From Glebionis coronaria (taxonomy: Eukaryota; Streptophyta; Magnoliopsida; Asterales; Asteraceae): a stretch of DNA of 64,000 nucleotides. A model generated the notes under the pieces. The model was not told where the DNA came from. It searched no databases and saw only the letters and a list, made by a program, of their open reading frames with translations. The translations under genes and the position numbers were made by a program. Positions 1 to 13,287 of the stretch are shown one piece after another. Each line of letters begins with the position of its first letter. Within the stretch, counting starts at the first letter, position 1. The stretch spans positions 573,728,868-573,792,867 of the forward strand of contig CM046878.1 of assembly GCA_025667525.1 (NCBI GenBank). Reading direction: 5' to 3'.

Positions 1-2640
1 GAATGATGTAGGACAGAGTGCAAATTGAACCATCAAGATTGAAGATGCTGAGCCAAAAGCCATGGTAGCCGTGCAGAGTATTAATGGCTTTGGATGGGAC
101 TGGAGCTTTATGGAGAAAGAAGTTATGCAGAATCAAGCTTTGGTTGCTGAAAAGGAAGAAGATAATGTTTACTTTGCTCTTATGGCCAAATCATCATCTT
201 CATCAGACAGTGAGGTATATGATGATGCTTTTTGTAGTAGAGGTTGTATTTAACACTGAAAAACTAAATAAGGTGGTGTTAAAATTAAAATCAGGTATAC
301 TAGATCTTGACACCAAACTTACTAACTACAAAAGGGGGCTTGCACAATCAGATGGGATGGTGGAACAATATACGAAAATGGAATTTAATCTTAAGGATCA
401 AATCAGTGTTCTAGAAAGAGATTTAAAACTTAGCAATGAGTTTAAAGCAAATCTAAATAGAATCTAAGACTGAATTGTAACTTAAACTAGATGAGGCTAT
501 TAAGTCTAAAGAGAATATGGGTTTTAAAATTGAAAAGTTTGAGAAGGCTAGTCAAACCCTAGAAAAGTGTGTAAGTGAGCAAAGAAACCATAAATCTGGG
601 ATTGGAATGAAGGAAAAAGACTATACTGTTGTTCTACCCCCTCCAGGAAATTTCTATTGTGTTCAGCAAAAGGACTTGTCTTGGATTGGATTACTAGAGT
701 TTCAAGAACAAGAGTTTATTCCTCCACCACGCGTGCTTAGCCCAATTGAGGAATATGAGCAAAAGCTAATTGACATAGAACAATGGAAAGCAGCCAACCT
801 TTTTCTTTTTGTTAAGGGTGGACTACTTTGTGATGATTCTGTTAACCTTAAACCCATTGTTGTGATTAACCCCACCAATGGTAAACTTGTTAATCTTGGC
901 TCACCAACTAAAAGTAAATCTAGTGTTAAATATGCTGAAATGTATAGAAAATCTAGATCTCCTCAAAGTCAAGCTAGTGTAAATGGGACAGGTTTCTATC
1001 AGTTTAAGCCTAAGTTTGTGTCTAAAAAGGCTTGTTACATATGTGGGAGTTTTTCTCATTTGACCTATAACTGTGTCAATGAATACACAAATCCACTGAC
1101 AATAGGTCAACTATGGTCAATCCTAGACCTTTTGTCCACCCAAATCTACAGGCTACCAGGCCAGCTCCTTTCTTCTCTAAGGGAGCTAATACCCATGGAC
1201 AAAGGCCCTTTCAAAAGACCAACACTTGGTCTAACAGACAGTGGTTCCTGTAGCAAACACTAATTTAGCCCCTGACAGGAACAATCTATCCGCTGACAAG
1301 ACAAAACAAGCCGTTGACAACTCTAGGTTTGGTATTTCTATGACACAACTAGCAGCAGTCAGACCTTATGTTAGACCAAGTAATAATAGATATTTGAAAC
1401 CTAAGGGACAGGGGTCTAAGGCATCATCCAACTTAACATGGAAACCTAAACGAGAGCAAGACTCTACTTTTAATGGTGTTTCAATGACTTGTAATAGATT
1501 TAAGTATCTTGAAAAGGTCATTACTAAACCTATTGGAACAAATTGGTTGTTTAGGGCACAAAGGGATGAACAGGGGATTGTTACAAGGAATAAGTCAATT
1601 CTTGTTGAACAACCACATGAATCCAAGTATGCAAAGGCTTGGGTTCCCAAAGAAAACAAATACGTTTTCTTTATGTGCAGGGCATTCCAAAATAGGTCAA
1701 TGATCATGGATATTGGGACAGTGGATGCTCTAGGCACATGACGGGAAAGGAGGATTACTTGACAAACTTCACCCCTAATAAAGATGGTGATAAAGTGTAC
1801 TTTGGTGGCAGTTATGGAACTATCACTAGCAAAGGCAATCTCATCACCAACAATTTGAGGTTTGAGGAAGTTTTCCTGGTAAAAGAACTTGGCTATAACT
1901 TGTTTAGTGTGTCACAAGTTTGTGACAACAAAAATAAATTTCTCTTTACTGACACCGAATGTTTGGTGTTAAGTAAAGAATTTGAGTTACCTGCTAAAAA
2001 GTGTATTGAGTATAGAACACCTAGACATAAAGACATTTATAACATTAATCTCAATGGGATTAAAATGAACAATAATTTGTCTTGTGTTTATGCTAAGGCT
2101 TCAACTAATGAAAGTAAGTTATGGCACAAAAGGTTAGGGCATATAAATTTTTAAGAACATGAATAGACTTGTGAGACATGATCCTGTTAGAGGACTTCCC
2201 TCAAAGTCATTCCACAATGATCATAATTGTGTTACATATCTTAAAGGAAAGCAGCATAAGGCCTCATTAAAGTCTAAAAGTGTTGCTTCTAGTTCTAAAC
2301 CACTTCACTTACTTCATATGGACTTGTTTGGCCCCACTAGTATTGAGAGTCTTATTGGTATATCTTTTTACGTTGTTATTACTAATGATCATTCTAGGTT
2401 TACTTAGACTTTCTTTTTGGCTAAGAAAAGTGACACGGCTGAAACTTTGATTAACTTCATTAACCAAATTGAAAAGAAATTAGGTTTTGAGGTTAACATT
2501 ATTAGAAGTGATAATGGTGGTGAGTTCAAGAATAATTTGTTAGATACCTTCTGTGTCAAGAAAGGGATTTCTAGAGATTTTAGCATTGCTAGAACTCCAC
2601 AGCAAAACGATGTAGCTGAAAGGAGAAATAGAATACTCAT
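1..2640 (+). mobile_element. Ty1/copia retrotransposon remnant, both ends missing
   Basis: Decayed copia element read on the plus strand: gag with a zinc knuckle, aspartic protease motif, GAG-pre-integrase and part of the integrase core, in that order. The left end lies outside the window. The right end stops abruptly in the integrase (about 2640), where sequence switches to the gypsy-like LTR also present at 20130-20253. No reverse transcriptase or RNase H remains. Its gag is clearly the same family as the gag at 16126-17655: shared phrases include CVSEQ/CVSKQ, KDLSW and FYQ(F/S)KPKFVSKKACY. Reading frame changes and stops mean it cannot make a polyprotein. Confidence 0.9.
62..1740 (+). pseudogene. 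copia gag, frameshifted
   Basis: Gag-like coding sequence split over three frames (about 62-253, 240-467, 517-1263, then 1241 onward). It begins with a Ser-rich stretch, continues with a predicted coiled-coil region rich in Lys, Leu and Glu, and carries a CCHC zinc knuckle at 1033-1074 (CYICGSFSHLTYNC, spacing C-x2-C-x4-H-x4-C) that would bind the element's RNA. After the knuckle there is a Pro/Asn/Lys-rich tail. The related copy at 16126-17655 keeps one open frame through the same region, so the breaks here are mutations. The N-terminal capsid half is outside the window or lost. Confidence 0.85.
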
Positions 2641-2649
2641 AAAGTTCTC
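1702..2649 (+). pseudogene. copia protease, GAG-pre-integrase and partial integrase
   Basis: An aspartic protease active-site motif (DSGCSRHMTG) is readable at about 1716-1745, in a different frame from the gag before it. The GAG-pre-integrase domain ends in LWHKRLGHINF and a stop near 2153. The following HHCC-type region reads HNDHNCVTYLKGKQHKAS, where the second Cys of the usual C-x2-C has become Tyr. The integrase core follows: HMDLFGP with the first catalytic Asp, NDHSRFT then a stop at 2405-2407, then RSDNGGEF with the second Asp, and RTPQQND(V/G)AERRNR near the catalytic Glu. The frame is cut at about 2640 by the junction with an LTR fragment. Confidence 0.85.
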
Positions 2650-5600
2650 CTGATTATCGGTATACTTTTGAATCAACGATAGTTGTAAGAATTGTGTCTA
2701 GCATTATGACAACCCATAAATTCATAATTGTGATATATATTATGATTTTAGAAGTGGAAAATCCATTAGAAATTTCTGCTTTTTGTGTATTACTTGGTAA
2801 AATAAACTATTTCTCACAACCTGAATTATCATATCAACATATTCCTATATGTTGTAAACATCAAATATAAGTTCTAAAAGTAATTTAACAAGTATACAAT
2901 GAATAAAAACATCAGATATAACTATGATACCCTAAATTCTATTAGAAACCCTAGAACTCCTATAATGAATGGCAAACCCAAAGATTATGGGAATATGAAT
3001 ACACAATATCTATAACAAACAATTTTAAGGATTACAAATGAGTAATATGATAACGTATAAAAAGTATAAAGTTATCCAAAGAATAAGTAAGTATAAACCA
3101 TACAAAGCTAAAGTACAAATAAGTGTACATAATAGTCTAGATCATCACCTAAAAACCTTTATAAATAATATTTCAAGCAATATAATTATACAAAAACTAT
3201 GTATCTATGATAAATACCATATACTAATTCTAATCTACTATACAAAGAAAAGATAAGCAATCACAAAGTACTAATATTCACTAATCTCAAGCTAATTAAA
3301 AGTAAATGACCTAAAATCAAGATTAACATATAAATTCTATTCTATAATGAATTAAAGTCTAATCTTCTGCAGTTAATTATAAAGCTCAACTAGGTATTAT
3401 ATTAAGGTAATACATTTGTATTAAGTTAAGTTACAAGTTAATAAAGCATAATGTACAAGTTATCAAAGCATAGGATCTTAAGCTCCCATAATTAACCCTA
3501 GATTATGATTACCCTATATAAACCATTAAACCAAGAATATAGAAACCATAGAAGTCATAAAAAAATCATATTATCCCTATAATAAGTATTTATAAAGATA
3601 TAAACCATAATTACCCAAAATAGAAAGTCATTAGGCTTAATGATATATAAACCCTTATATTAAGAAATCTACATGGAATCATTACCTAGTCTTTTAGGAC
3701 GAGTCTACAATCACTTATATGACTTCATTAAGGTTATAAGATTATATTAAGACAATGTACAAGTACCCTAATACAAAAGGTACAAGATTTCAATGCATGA
3801 CTTGTAAATTAGGTCAAAATAAGTATTTTCACTCTTTAGACTTGTTTACCAAAACCAAACCATTAAACCAAGTGTGAGAACTCTTTGGACACTTAAGACA
3901 TAATTTATAGGACCTAAATTAAATTTAAATTAGTATCTAATTGAAGGATAAAGATTTTTACTAAGATTTAGCCCTAGATCATTAGAAAACCCTGATCTAC
4001 ATAAGTATACTTCTCATTTTCACATCAAACCTTTGTTAAACTTAAAACCAAGGACCCAATATATTAAATAGAATGTCTAAACCCTAATTAAGCCTTAATT
4101 ATTCACTAACCACTTTATTAGCTCCTTAATCACCAAAAACACAAACCATAAGTTACAAGCCCTAGTTTTTAAACCCGGTTTTGTATTTTCCCTCCAAAAC
4201 TCATTTTAAACACTTTACCTCCCATTCCAAGTTCAAATATCAGATATTTGTATGTTTTAATATATTTTAGAAGTGGTGACAAGTAGGTGCATCACCTACT
4301 AGGGTGCTACACATCACCATTCTTATCCATATCAAGCCGTGACCCATTTTGAACCACAAGTGAAGATTGGAATGAAGCTAGAAGCTATAAACTTGTGTAG
4401 AGCTTTACTAGATATACTTAGTCATTACCTTAGCTAGATTACACGTTTAGGACCTTAACTTGGAGCCTAAGGGTTGCCAATAGTATAAATAGGGGCGTAT
4501 GGAGTACATTTGAACTCGTACCCCGTTTTATCTTAACCTCCTACCCATTCTTCATATAAAATTCTATTTATGTCCTAGGACATCCCCTAAGACCAGAAAC
4601 CAGGTCTAGAAGGAATCCATTGAAGCTTTTGAAGCTTTGATAGCAAGTAGTGTTCATAGGAAGCCAAAAGGAGCCATTTTGGAGCTACCTAGATAATTCT
4701 TATGTTAGATAAGCTTTGATCTTTTTATAATGATATATTAGACTTGTTATAATGTTTAAATTATCTTAGAAAGATAATCTAAAAAGAACTAAGTCATTTC
4801 ATCAATTTAAATGAAAGTTATAAGCTAAAGATGTCTTAAAATCCTAATTTTGTATTTTACATGAAATAATAACTTAAAATCCATTTCAAAGGCTATGGTG
4901 AAATGTTGTTATTAAGATTATAAATATGTTTTGATACTTTGTTTAAAAATTCTAGATCATTTGGTCCATTTTTAAAGAAATTATATGATTTTTACAAGTA
5001 TAGGGACTAAAACTGTCATTTTTGAAACTATTTAACATTTTGAGATGTCATTTTATGAAAGTTAAATCTATAAGAATAAATTTTGAAAATTTTGAGACCC
5101 TAAGATTAAATATTGAAGGTTGAAATTGTAAATATTAAAACTATATACTTAAGGGGTTAAAAGTGTAAATATGCTAAACTTATGAAATTAGTGTTAAAAA
5201 GGTAACTATTCTTAAATTATAAACTTAAAGGATCATTTTGGTCATTTATGATACTATATCTATGAAAACAATATGATAAAACATGTTTTCTAAATCATTA
5301 TAAAGTGTAAGGACTATTTTTGCCAATTATGAAACTAAAAGATAAAAGATATAAATATAAAAGAGACATACCAACTTTTGAAGAAATTTATAAAAATATA
5401 TATTGTATATATTACTATGTATCATGCTAGTAGGGAACTTTGTACAAAGATGTTCCATCTCGATATTACGTTCTGATTGAGTGGTTGTGTTTACGATTTA
5501 AAGTGCCCTCGCTCCTCAAACGTTTATAGAATGGTTTCTAAGTATGCTGGCCCGAACAATGATACAATATTATTACAATTAAAGAAATTTATAAATAATA

Positions 5601-6637
5601 TACAAGAATGTTGAAATCTTAAAAAATCAAAGACTTAATACTATACCAAATATGTTAAAACAGGTTGGTGTGAGCATAAGTTCTTGTTTGTTAGCTCAAG
5701 TTATTCTGTGTGATATAAACCTGACAAGATTTACTGGACCTAAGGTGAGTTCCTAGCCCCACTAAAGTATACTACTTTTAAAAGATTTGGAAACCCGTGA
5801 GGGAAATATATGTTAAAACTAGAATACAAGTATTTTTGGTATGCTTCCCGGATATGGTTATTGACACTATGTTTACTGCTGCCTTTAAAGTCCCTTTTTA
5901 ATTGTGAACCACTAATCATTTCTTGAAAATGAGCGCTAATATTGTAAATATTACTATTTGGAGACTGACATCTCCTGTCTGGGCAAGTCACACTTGCTAG
6001 CACCTCAGTGGTCAAACATGCATACTTTATTTTGCTAAACAAGATAGTTTGGCAGACTTCCTCGTAAGGGTAATTGTACGTTTCTAATATGTCTAGCCGC
6101 GGTATCATAATCTTAGTGCGTTAATTCATTAATTATTTAAACGAGCAAATAATAACGTAGCTTAGGAAAAAGGATCTTGTATTCAAAATGATTTTTAAAC
6201 CTATGAAATCACTCAACCTTTGTGTTGACTTTAAGCATATATTTCAAGTATAGATAACTGATAATATAGAGCAGCATAATGATGACTTTGAGAGATGTAG
6301 GCTTGGGAATGTTTATCATTAAAACCTATTTTTCTAGATCTCGGGAACCTGTGATGTACAGAGTATGTACATGTTGTTTTATTAAAATCTCTGATTTTGA
6401 ATGATAATTTATAGAAAAATAAACAAAGTTTCTTTAAACATTCTTTTGAGTTGTTTTTCTATTACTGTGCTTTCATATCATGAAGTAATACCCAAAAATA
6501 TTATTCCGCTGTGTCAAGGAAAAAATGGGGGTGTTACAGGCATTCTTTGGAATCAACAGATTCAATTATTTATCTTGTTTTTTGAATCAACAGATTTCAT
6601 TTATTTATCCTTGTTACCTTGTTTTTTCGCTACATCA
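2641..6637 (+). repeat. truncated 5' LTR of the gypsy-like remnant, interrupted
   Basis: Positions 2641-2705 plus 6540-6637 match the 3' part of the LTR at 19892-20253: both contain CTGATTATCGGTAT, then TTTTGAATCAACGATAGTTG, then TTTAGAATCAACAGATTC-like sequence, and end in TACATCA. A 3.8 kb solo LTR (2706-6539) sits between the two halves. The first about 240 bases of the LTR are absent, so the junction near 2641 is a deletion end and not an insertion end. Confidence 0.7.
2706..6539 (+). mobile_element. large solo LTR, Ty3/gypsy type
   Basis: A 3.8 kb block without coding capacity interrupts the LTR fragment described above. It begins TGACAACCC and ends GGGTGTTACA, the near-inverted TG...CA ends usual for plant LTRs. 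GCATT occurs just before (2701-2705) and just after (6540-6544), a 5-bp target duplication; the exact edges are uncertain by one base. The uninterrupted version of the site (20190-20215) has one copy of CATTCTTT. A TATA-like TATAAATAGGGG near 4483 would be the promoter. No primer site or gag-pol is present, so a solo LTR left by LTR-LTR recombination is the simplest reading; a large-LTR derivative cannot be excluded. Confidence 0.6.
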
Positions 6638-6638
6638 G

Positions 6639-6653
6639 TTGGTATCAAGAGCC
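6639..6653 (+). promoter_or_regulatory. primer binding site of the gypsy-like remnant
   Basis: TTGGTATCAAGAGC directly follows the LTR end TACATCA. It resembles the usual TGGTATCAGAGC site that pairs with the 3' end of initiator tRNA-Met, with one extra base. Confidence 0.65.
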
Positions 6654-8164
6654 AAAGTTCCTGATTAAGATGTTAGAATATCCGTATTTGAGGTTGATGG
6701 TTCATCTTTTGATGAATGGAAAGATTCTGGTGCAGCTAGTGATGATTATGATTGTAAAACCCGCATAAAAATACATGAAAATACCATGAAATTAAAACTT
6801 TAATATTTAAATATAACCCCGACAAATAATTACATACATTTAATATGACATGAGAATTAAAAGTCATGAATTCAAGACAAAAAATAACGTACACATTAAT
6901 TACAATACAAAAGTATTTATTTAATACACGACAAGTATTATATACATTAATTTAGTTATGACAAGTAATTACGAATAATTACTATTTCAAGACAAAAAGT
7001 ATAAAATACGCATTCATGACATAACACGAACTTGAATTACACGATACACGAAATTCATGAAAAACACAAGTATATAGTTGAGGGATCTTGTGGCCGGTTT
7101 ACTAAAGAAAACAAGAGGAAGGGCCCAAAAGCCTGGCCCATTTGTGATTAAACTAGCAAAACCCTTTTCCTTTGTCATTTGTGTCAAAACAAGAAAGCAA
7201 CCAAAAACCCTAGAAAGGGAATTCAGCCGCCGCCCTAAGAAGAGAAAGGAGAAAAAGATTTTGGGGTTTTGATCTAAATCATTTCGGGAGGTTCGTGTTT
7301 TCTCATTCCTAATATCGATATCATTCGGTAATCAACAACTCCTTATCTTTTATTACCTTTCAAGGATTCATTCGAATTAAATTAGTTATGATTGAAAACA
7401 TGTTAATCAGAATTAAAAACATATAGAATCGGTTTGGTTTGTTATTTAGACTAGCGACAGATTTTGTGACAGAATTTATGTCGTAGATTTCCATGGACAG
7501 ATTCGCGACAAACCTGTGTTAGGTTAGCGACAGAACAACGACATAAAATTCTGCCGCTAAACATTCTGGTGGTGATGTTTGTTTGGCTTTGTTACTTCGT
7601 GCAACCGAGTCACTAGGACTCGGTGGGCTATTGTTAGGTTCGGTTAACCAAGGCAAAAGGGGTGTGTTTGGTTTAGTCTTTTGCTAAATTAATTTTATTA
7701 ATTTAATTATGTTATATTAAATTAATCATGTTATAGTTAATTTAATTAATCAAGACTTATGATATAATTTTATTAATCATGAAAAATTGACATGGCCATT
7801 AATTAAGTAAACTATACATTATAATAATTATGCATATAATTATTCATGATAAATTACATGTTACATTATTAAATTAGTTAAGGACTTAACATAAGTATTT
7901 AATTACATGTTAAACATGGTTTAATTAAATTAATATCACAATTTAATTTAATTATACAATATCAAGTTATGATAAAGTATTATTAATATAAATTAAGTTA
8001 TATTATTAATTAATAATTATTTATAAACCATTTATTATAATATTAATTAAAAATTATCATGTGAACCTAAAGTATTTATTAATAAACTTTTACTATATTA
8101 TGATATTTAAATTAATCATGACTTATAAATATAATTATTAATCTTTAGCTTATATCACATGCTT

Positions 8165-8490
8165 ATTAAACAAGTTTATTACTAATTATGGAAACATGCT
8201 ATTTATGGAAACATACTAATTATGGAAACATGCTATTTTTGGAAACATACTAATTATGGAAACATGCTATTAATGGAAACATACTAATTATGGAAACATG
8301 CTATTTATGGAAACATACTATTTATGGAAACTTTCTATTTTTGGAAACTTACTAATTATGGAAACCTTCTATGTTTGGAAACTTACTATTTATGGAAACA
8401 TGCTATTTTTGGAAAGTTGCTATATATGGAGACTTGCTATTTTTAGAAAGTTACTATATATAGAAATCTACTATTTTTAGAAAGTTACTC
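8165..8490. repeat. degenerate tandem repeat, about 17-bp unit
   Basis: Repeats of TGGAAACATACTAATTA and TGGAAACATGCTATTTA alternate, becoming more divergent to the right (TAGAAAGTTACTATATA). About 18 units. The open frame that runs through it (8298-8480) is a by-product of the repeat and not a gene. Confidence 0.85.
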
Positions 8491-8589
8491 ATTATGAAAC
8501 ATCAAGTATAATAACACATGAAACAAGAAATATATTAATCAAGAACACATAAAAACACTAAGAAATACATGATAACACATGACACAGTA

Positions 8590-8740
8590 AGAACAAGTTA
8601 AGAACATGTAAAACAAGTCAAGAACATGTAAAACAAGTCAAGAACATGTAAAACAAGTCAAGAACATGTAAAACAAGTCAAGAACATGTAAAACAAGTCA
8701 AGAATAAGTAAAACTAGTCAAGAACAAGTAAACTAATAAT
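8590..8740. repeat. tandem repeat, 20-bp unit
   Basis: About seven copies of AAGAACATGTAAAACAAGTC, the first and last ones degenerate. It lies in the left arm of the split solo LTR. Confidence 0.9.
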
Positions 8741-8908
8741 CAGTCAGTTACACATGAACACACAACTCATTCACGTCCTTTATTATGAAGCACTCGTGAA
8801 TTGAGAGTACATTTCTTTCCGCCTTTCATATTCTTCGTTACTGGACATAAGGTACGGATATTCCGTCCTTCAGTAAGGACATTCTTTTTCTATGTATGAT
8901 TAGGATTT

Positions 8909-9197
8909 TGTTAGCCCTAAAATATGAGCGACTAACGGAATTACAATAGTTTACATAGTTGGGACTTGCAGGGACTAATATTATCACATGCAAGTAGTTC
9001 AAGTCCCGAGCTATATATACCCCTCCATACTTACATGGAGGGGTAAGGATTGTCATTTCTTTTTTTTCTCTCACTAGAATAAACACACACCTTTCTAGTT
9101 TATCTTGTTTCTCTCACTAACAATGGCTAAACACCACTTCTATCCTCCCTAACCTCCGGATCATAAACCCATGTTCATGGTGAATCTTATGTTCACA
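8909..9197 (+). repeat. 5' LTR of the non-autonomous LTR element
   Basis: 289 bp, TG...CA ends. A TATA-like CTATATATACCCC lies at about 9010. The sequence ACAATGGCTAAACACC near its 3' end provides an ATG in both LTR copies. Only about a dozen differences from the 3' LTR by eye. Confidence 0.88.
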
Positions 9198-9212
9198 ATT
9201 GGTATCAGAGCT
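9198..9212 (+). promoter_or_regulatory. primer binding site
   Basis: ATTGGTATCAGAGCT directly follows the 5' LTR; TGGTATCAGAGC is the standard plant tRNA-Met primer site. Confidence 0.85.
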
Positions 9213-9593
9213 AACCGGGGGTGTTTCATGTTTTTGTATCCATGTGTTTGTGTTCGTGTTTATCTAGATCCTGATTCGTGGCAAATTTTTATCATCTGTT
9301 TGTTATCAAAGCTGGTTTTCTTTTACATTTTATTCTTTTAGTTTTGTCATTTTATCAGTTTTTCATCTCGTTTTTTTAACAGTCTTGTATCATCATATCA
9401 TCAATCCATGATTCTCATCACCATCTCCCATATTTTTTATTATTTTTCTTATCAGTTTTTTTTTGTTTTTTGTTCATGTTTTCCATCACATTATCACCAC
9501 CTATTTATCTGTCAGAACCATCATCTCATATCATTAATTTTTCAGTGCAATCAGTTTTTTTGTGTTTAATCTGATTTTGTGGAAATTTTTTAA

Positions 9594-11182
9594 GGGAAAA
9601 AGACATATTTGGTCATTTTGAGCACTTTAAAAACTTACCTTTGTCAAGTGAAAAGAAAAAGACGGATATGGTCATCACCATATAGAATGTGCCAAATGTC
9701 CCACTAAATATTCTTTTTAAATGATCAACCGACGGCGCTCAACCCTCAAATGCACAACTTGCCAGTTTCACTTTTATTGGAAATTGAAACATAATGTTAA
9801 ATGTCTAAAATACCCTTTATCTTTTATTTATTTTACTATTTATTTTCTCCTCCTTTCTAACAGTATCATCATCACCATACCCACTTTTGCTTCAAGTTCG
9901 GAACTGACGTCCATGAATAGTATTCGGGATGTTCTGGATCATAACCGTAGTTCTCGAACCTTGCATATATGACATGTACCAATTATAAACTTATAAAGCA
10001 AACCTGTCCGAAAGGTTGCCAAGGCAAACTGATCCAAACTAGGTCTGCGAAATGATAACTCATCCTATCAAAACTATGATCCATACATCCTAAAACTTAC
10101 TCATTTAAGCGGGATCATCATGCGGTCAGTATATAATCGTCTGGTAAGAAAGAATGTAAACAACCATTGCAAAGAAAATTAGAAGCCTCTATGTTCATCA
10201 AACCTGTAAAAATCAACAAGCAAAGATAGAATGATATGAGAGATACTAAATAGAAAGAAAAGGAAGATAATGATAACATGTGTCTCATCGTTTACCTATA
10301 TCTACACGAGAGAGAACATAGAGAGAGAGAGATATAGAGATAGAGAGCTCCTCGCCTAACAAATTCACCATCCCAGATATGAAGGCGTGAACTTATGCAT
10401 TTAAACGCATATACACCCAAGAATCTTTGAGAGAACCGAAACAAGAAAATATAAACAAATAGACATACCATATTTTGTCATTATCTGATTCATCTCCATC
10501 ATGAAACATACACCAGGCCATTAACAAAAGTACTCGATAAATTCAAGCTAAAGAAATCCAAGTAACTTACATGTTAGTTAATGTTATGACGAAAATAAAT
10601 TTAACATAAGCAAGAAGAAGATAGACGGTGTTACCTTGGTCGGGAAATTTTGTTTCATCGGAAAAAGGCAAGTGGCAGTCAATGTAGAGGTTGAGTGAAA
10701 AAGGAGTGGGTGAAATAAAATGGTTTTGAGTGAAAACTGAAAATTTATAGAAACTTGTTTGAGTAAATACAGTATGAGTAAAAGAAATACACAACAATTT
10801 TTCAAAAGCTCATATGTGTTAATTTTTGAGTAAGTGTTTGATGCTTACGTGTTACCTGTTGTAGCCTACACAATGATTTCAAGCTTCTTTCTTATAAGAT
10901 AGGTAGACATAGCCTTCATATAGTTTTGTTCAAAAGGTTAAAAAATAAATGCCCTACTGGTGTTGGATTGATAACAGAAGAAGGAAGAAGGAAGAAAGAG
11001 AAAAAGAAAGGGTGTTTTGGTAATTTCATTATTTTGATATTATTGTCTCAGTGGATACATGGCGCCAAGGTGGTGGAGTTGTGCATTTGTGCAATTGTGT
11101 ATGACCAAATCCGTCAAAATCTTTTCACTTGACTTACCTTAGGTTATGGAGTGTTGATTTTTACCATATCCGTCTTTTTCCC
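9594..11182. mobile_element. Mutator-like element (MULE), non-autonomous
   Basis: Flanked by a perfect 9-bp duplication ATTTTTTAA (9585-9593 and 11183-11191), the length typical of Mutator-like elements. Inverted ends read GGGAAAAAGACATATTTGGT on the left and, reverse-complemented, GGGAAAAAGACGGATATGGT on the right. A further internal match (TCAAGTGAAAAG plus AAAAAGACGGATATGGT) shows the end motif is doubled on the left. No transposase is visible. The interior (GAGAGA-rich tract near 10310-10350, short open frames, TTTACCTATATC-like stretch) could include captured host sequence, but I recognise no gene. Confidence 0.85.
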
Positions 11183-11191
11183 ATTTTTTAA

Positions 11192-13287
11192 AGATGAACA
11201 GATCCAGATCCAGATTTTTAGGGATAAGGACAGTTTTGAATACTCCGAAAAAGTCAAAAACCCTAAACATTGCGAGATGTGGTTATGATTATTGCGAGAT
11301 CTCAAGATTGATTATTCCGACATTTGGGGGTTTGAAAACATTGCAGGATTTGTGAGTTGAAAAAAAAACATTACAAGATTTGTGAGTTGAAAAAAAACAT
11401 TGCGAGATTTGTGAGTTGAAAAAACATTGAGAAATGGGAGTTTTTCACTCATTGCGAAATTGTTGTTTGCTCAATATTCCGAAATCGTAGTTCATATCAT
11501 TCATTTTGAGAAAACCATATTTGGACTCTATTTAAATAGATCTATTCTACAATCATTAACCTTCAACGTAGCTCTAACCAATCTAGCAAATGATCTCAGT
11601 TTCATTTCTTTCGTGTTGTCCCACACAGTGAGTGACCTCAAGGGTCTATCACACGAAAGAACCCACCATCACAGACAGTTGTTTAATTGGTTCAAACTCT
11701 TCGTTTTGTTTGAGAAATAAAATCGAAGTAAATCAAAACAATCTTACATCGTCACATGCATAATCATCACCTACCGTGATCTCTATTTGAGATCTTGAAG
11801 CCACTTTTAGATCATGATGCCAATATCTGTATGTTAGTTATTCGAACCAAGCTTAAAGATCTTGAAGATGAGATTGGGAGCTGATTTATGTAATTCGTTT
11901 GATGTGTGAATAAGAGATAGGGATTTGAGATGGATGTGTTGCATCTAGTATGCGATTGAGATCAAGATTGGTTTAGATGAGAAGGATTTAATGAGATTCG
12001 TTTAAAAGTTTAAGATCTGTTTTAGTTTTAGATGATGGTTGAGAGTTACGAGAAAGAGGTGGGGGCGGAGTGGTTATGTGAAGTGAGGTTGGGTCATATG
12101 AGATAAATTAGGGTACTTGGCTGTTATATATCTGGAGTTCTGGACCCAAATTTGTTTGGACGCATCTCATTTCACTAATGGGCCTCACAATTCAAGTTGT
12201 TAACAAAATACAGCTGTCACACGAATGAATGGAACTTTTTGGGTTGTCTGTTCGAAATTTGTTAAGTGAAATGGGTTATATAGTTATATTGATAGGGCCT
12301 TATGATCAGAAATGAGCAGCGGATCTAATAACTGGATACGTGTGATGATATTAGGTTTTGTTAATGGCCCGAGTATGAAAAATGTGGTACATGGTGATTA
12401 CGGATTAATTTCAATCTATGAAAAATCTCTTTTTGAAACCTTAATTTTCGGAAATTTTTTTGACGACCTCACCACGGAGGTCGATCCGCACACCAGTTGG
12501 GCATGTGATTGATTTTGGGCTTCAAAGTAAAGTTAGCTAGACCACGTTGACGGCTTCTCATTCTCTAGTCATCATTGGTTTTTTAGTTAACGACACTCAA
12601 ACAAACACAACAAACACGACAAAAACAAATTAACACCAAAATGATCCTTTTTAAGATTCACTCAAATGTCAAACGGCTAGTATTCGGAGCAAAAAATGTC
12701 AAGTGACTACGAAGTGGGTTTGGTATTTGTTATTTAAAGTTGAAGTGGAATTTCACGAAGGCGTCTACTGATTTCATAATCGAGCCTTCCCACCCCCTTC
12801 TACCCCTTTTCTTTAAAACCCAGTCTATCGATTGATGATTCGCTTGAGCATTTATGATTGAGACTTGAATTATCTAGTTTCTAATGTCAAGGGGTGGATG
12901 GTCGATGGCATGGACAACTATCACTTAAAGGAGTTACGTTGTAGTGCTCAGTGTCACGCTCACCTGTAGTTATGGGTATTTCAAGAGGTGTTTTACATCT
13001 TATACTTCTATCTTCTTTTGTGTATAAGGCACTAAGAGACTTTTTTCTGTACCGTTCGCCAATCAACAAAAGTGCTAAGCTTAAGTAAAAAATTTGGGGG
13101 ATTATACTTCAATTTCAAGTTTGGAATATCAGGTTTACTTCACCAGTGGTCACTACAGATAGTCGAGAATACGAGGTTGGTCAGTTTAGCCAGAGAGTAC
13201 AAGAGTAGAGATGTGATCAGCAAACAATTCTAAGTAAATCTTTCATAGTTTCTCGATCTTTCTCAATTATGAAGATTTCTTCTTTAG
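11192..13287. other. interior of the non-autonomous LTR element, no gene recognised
   Basis: Contains three imperfect copies of GATTTGTGAGTTGAAAAAA with ACATTRCRA (about 11340-11430), then mixed sequence without a convincing frame. Short frames at 11427-11720 and 12312-12512 have no recognisable domain. It may be captured or unrelated filler DNA. Confidence 0.5.

Noticed and set aside
5740..6108. 122-codon minus-strand frame in the solo LTR
   Set aside because: No recognisable domain, no family resemblance, and LTR context; likely chance.
7078..7272. 64-codon basic frame
   Set aside because: Begins at a non-ATG codon and lies in an LTR leader-like region; no domain.
8298..8480. 60-codon frame rich in Trp/Tyr
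   Set aside because: It is a translation of the 17-bp tandem repeat.
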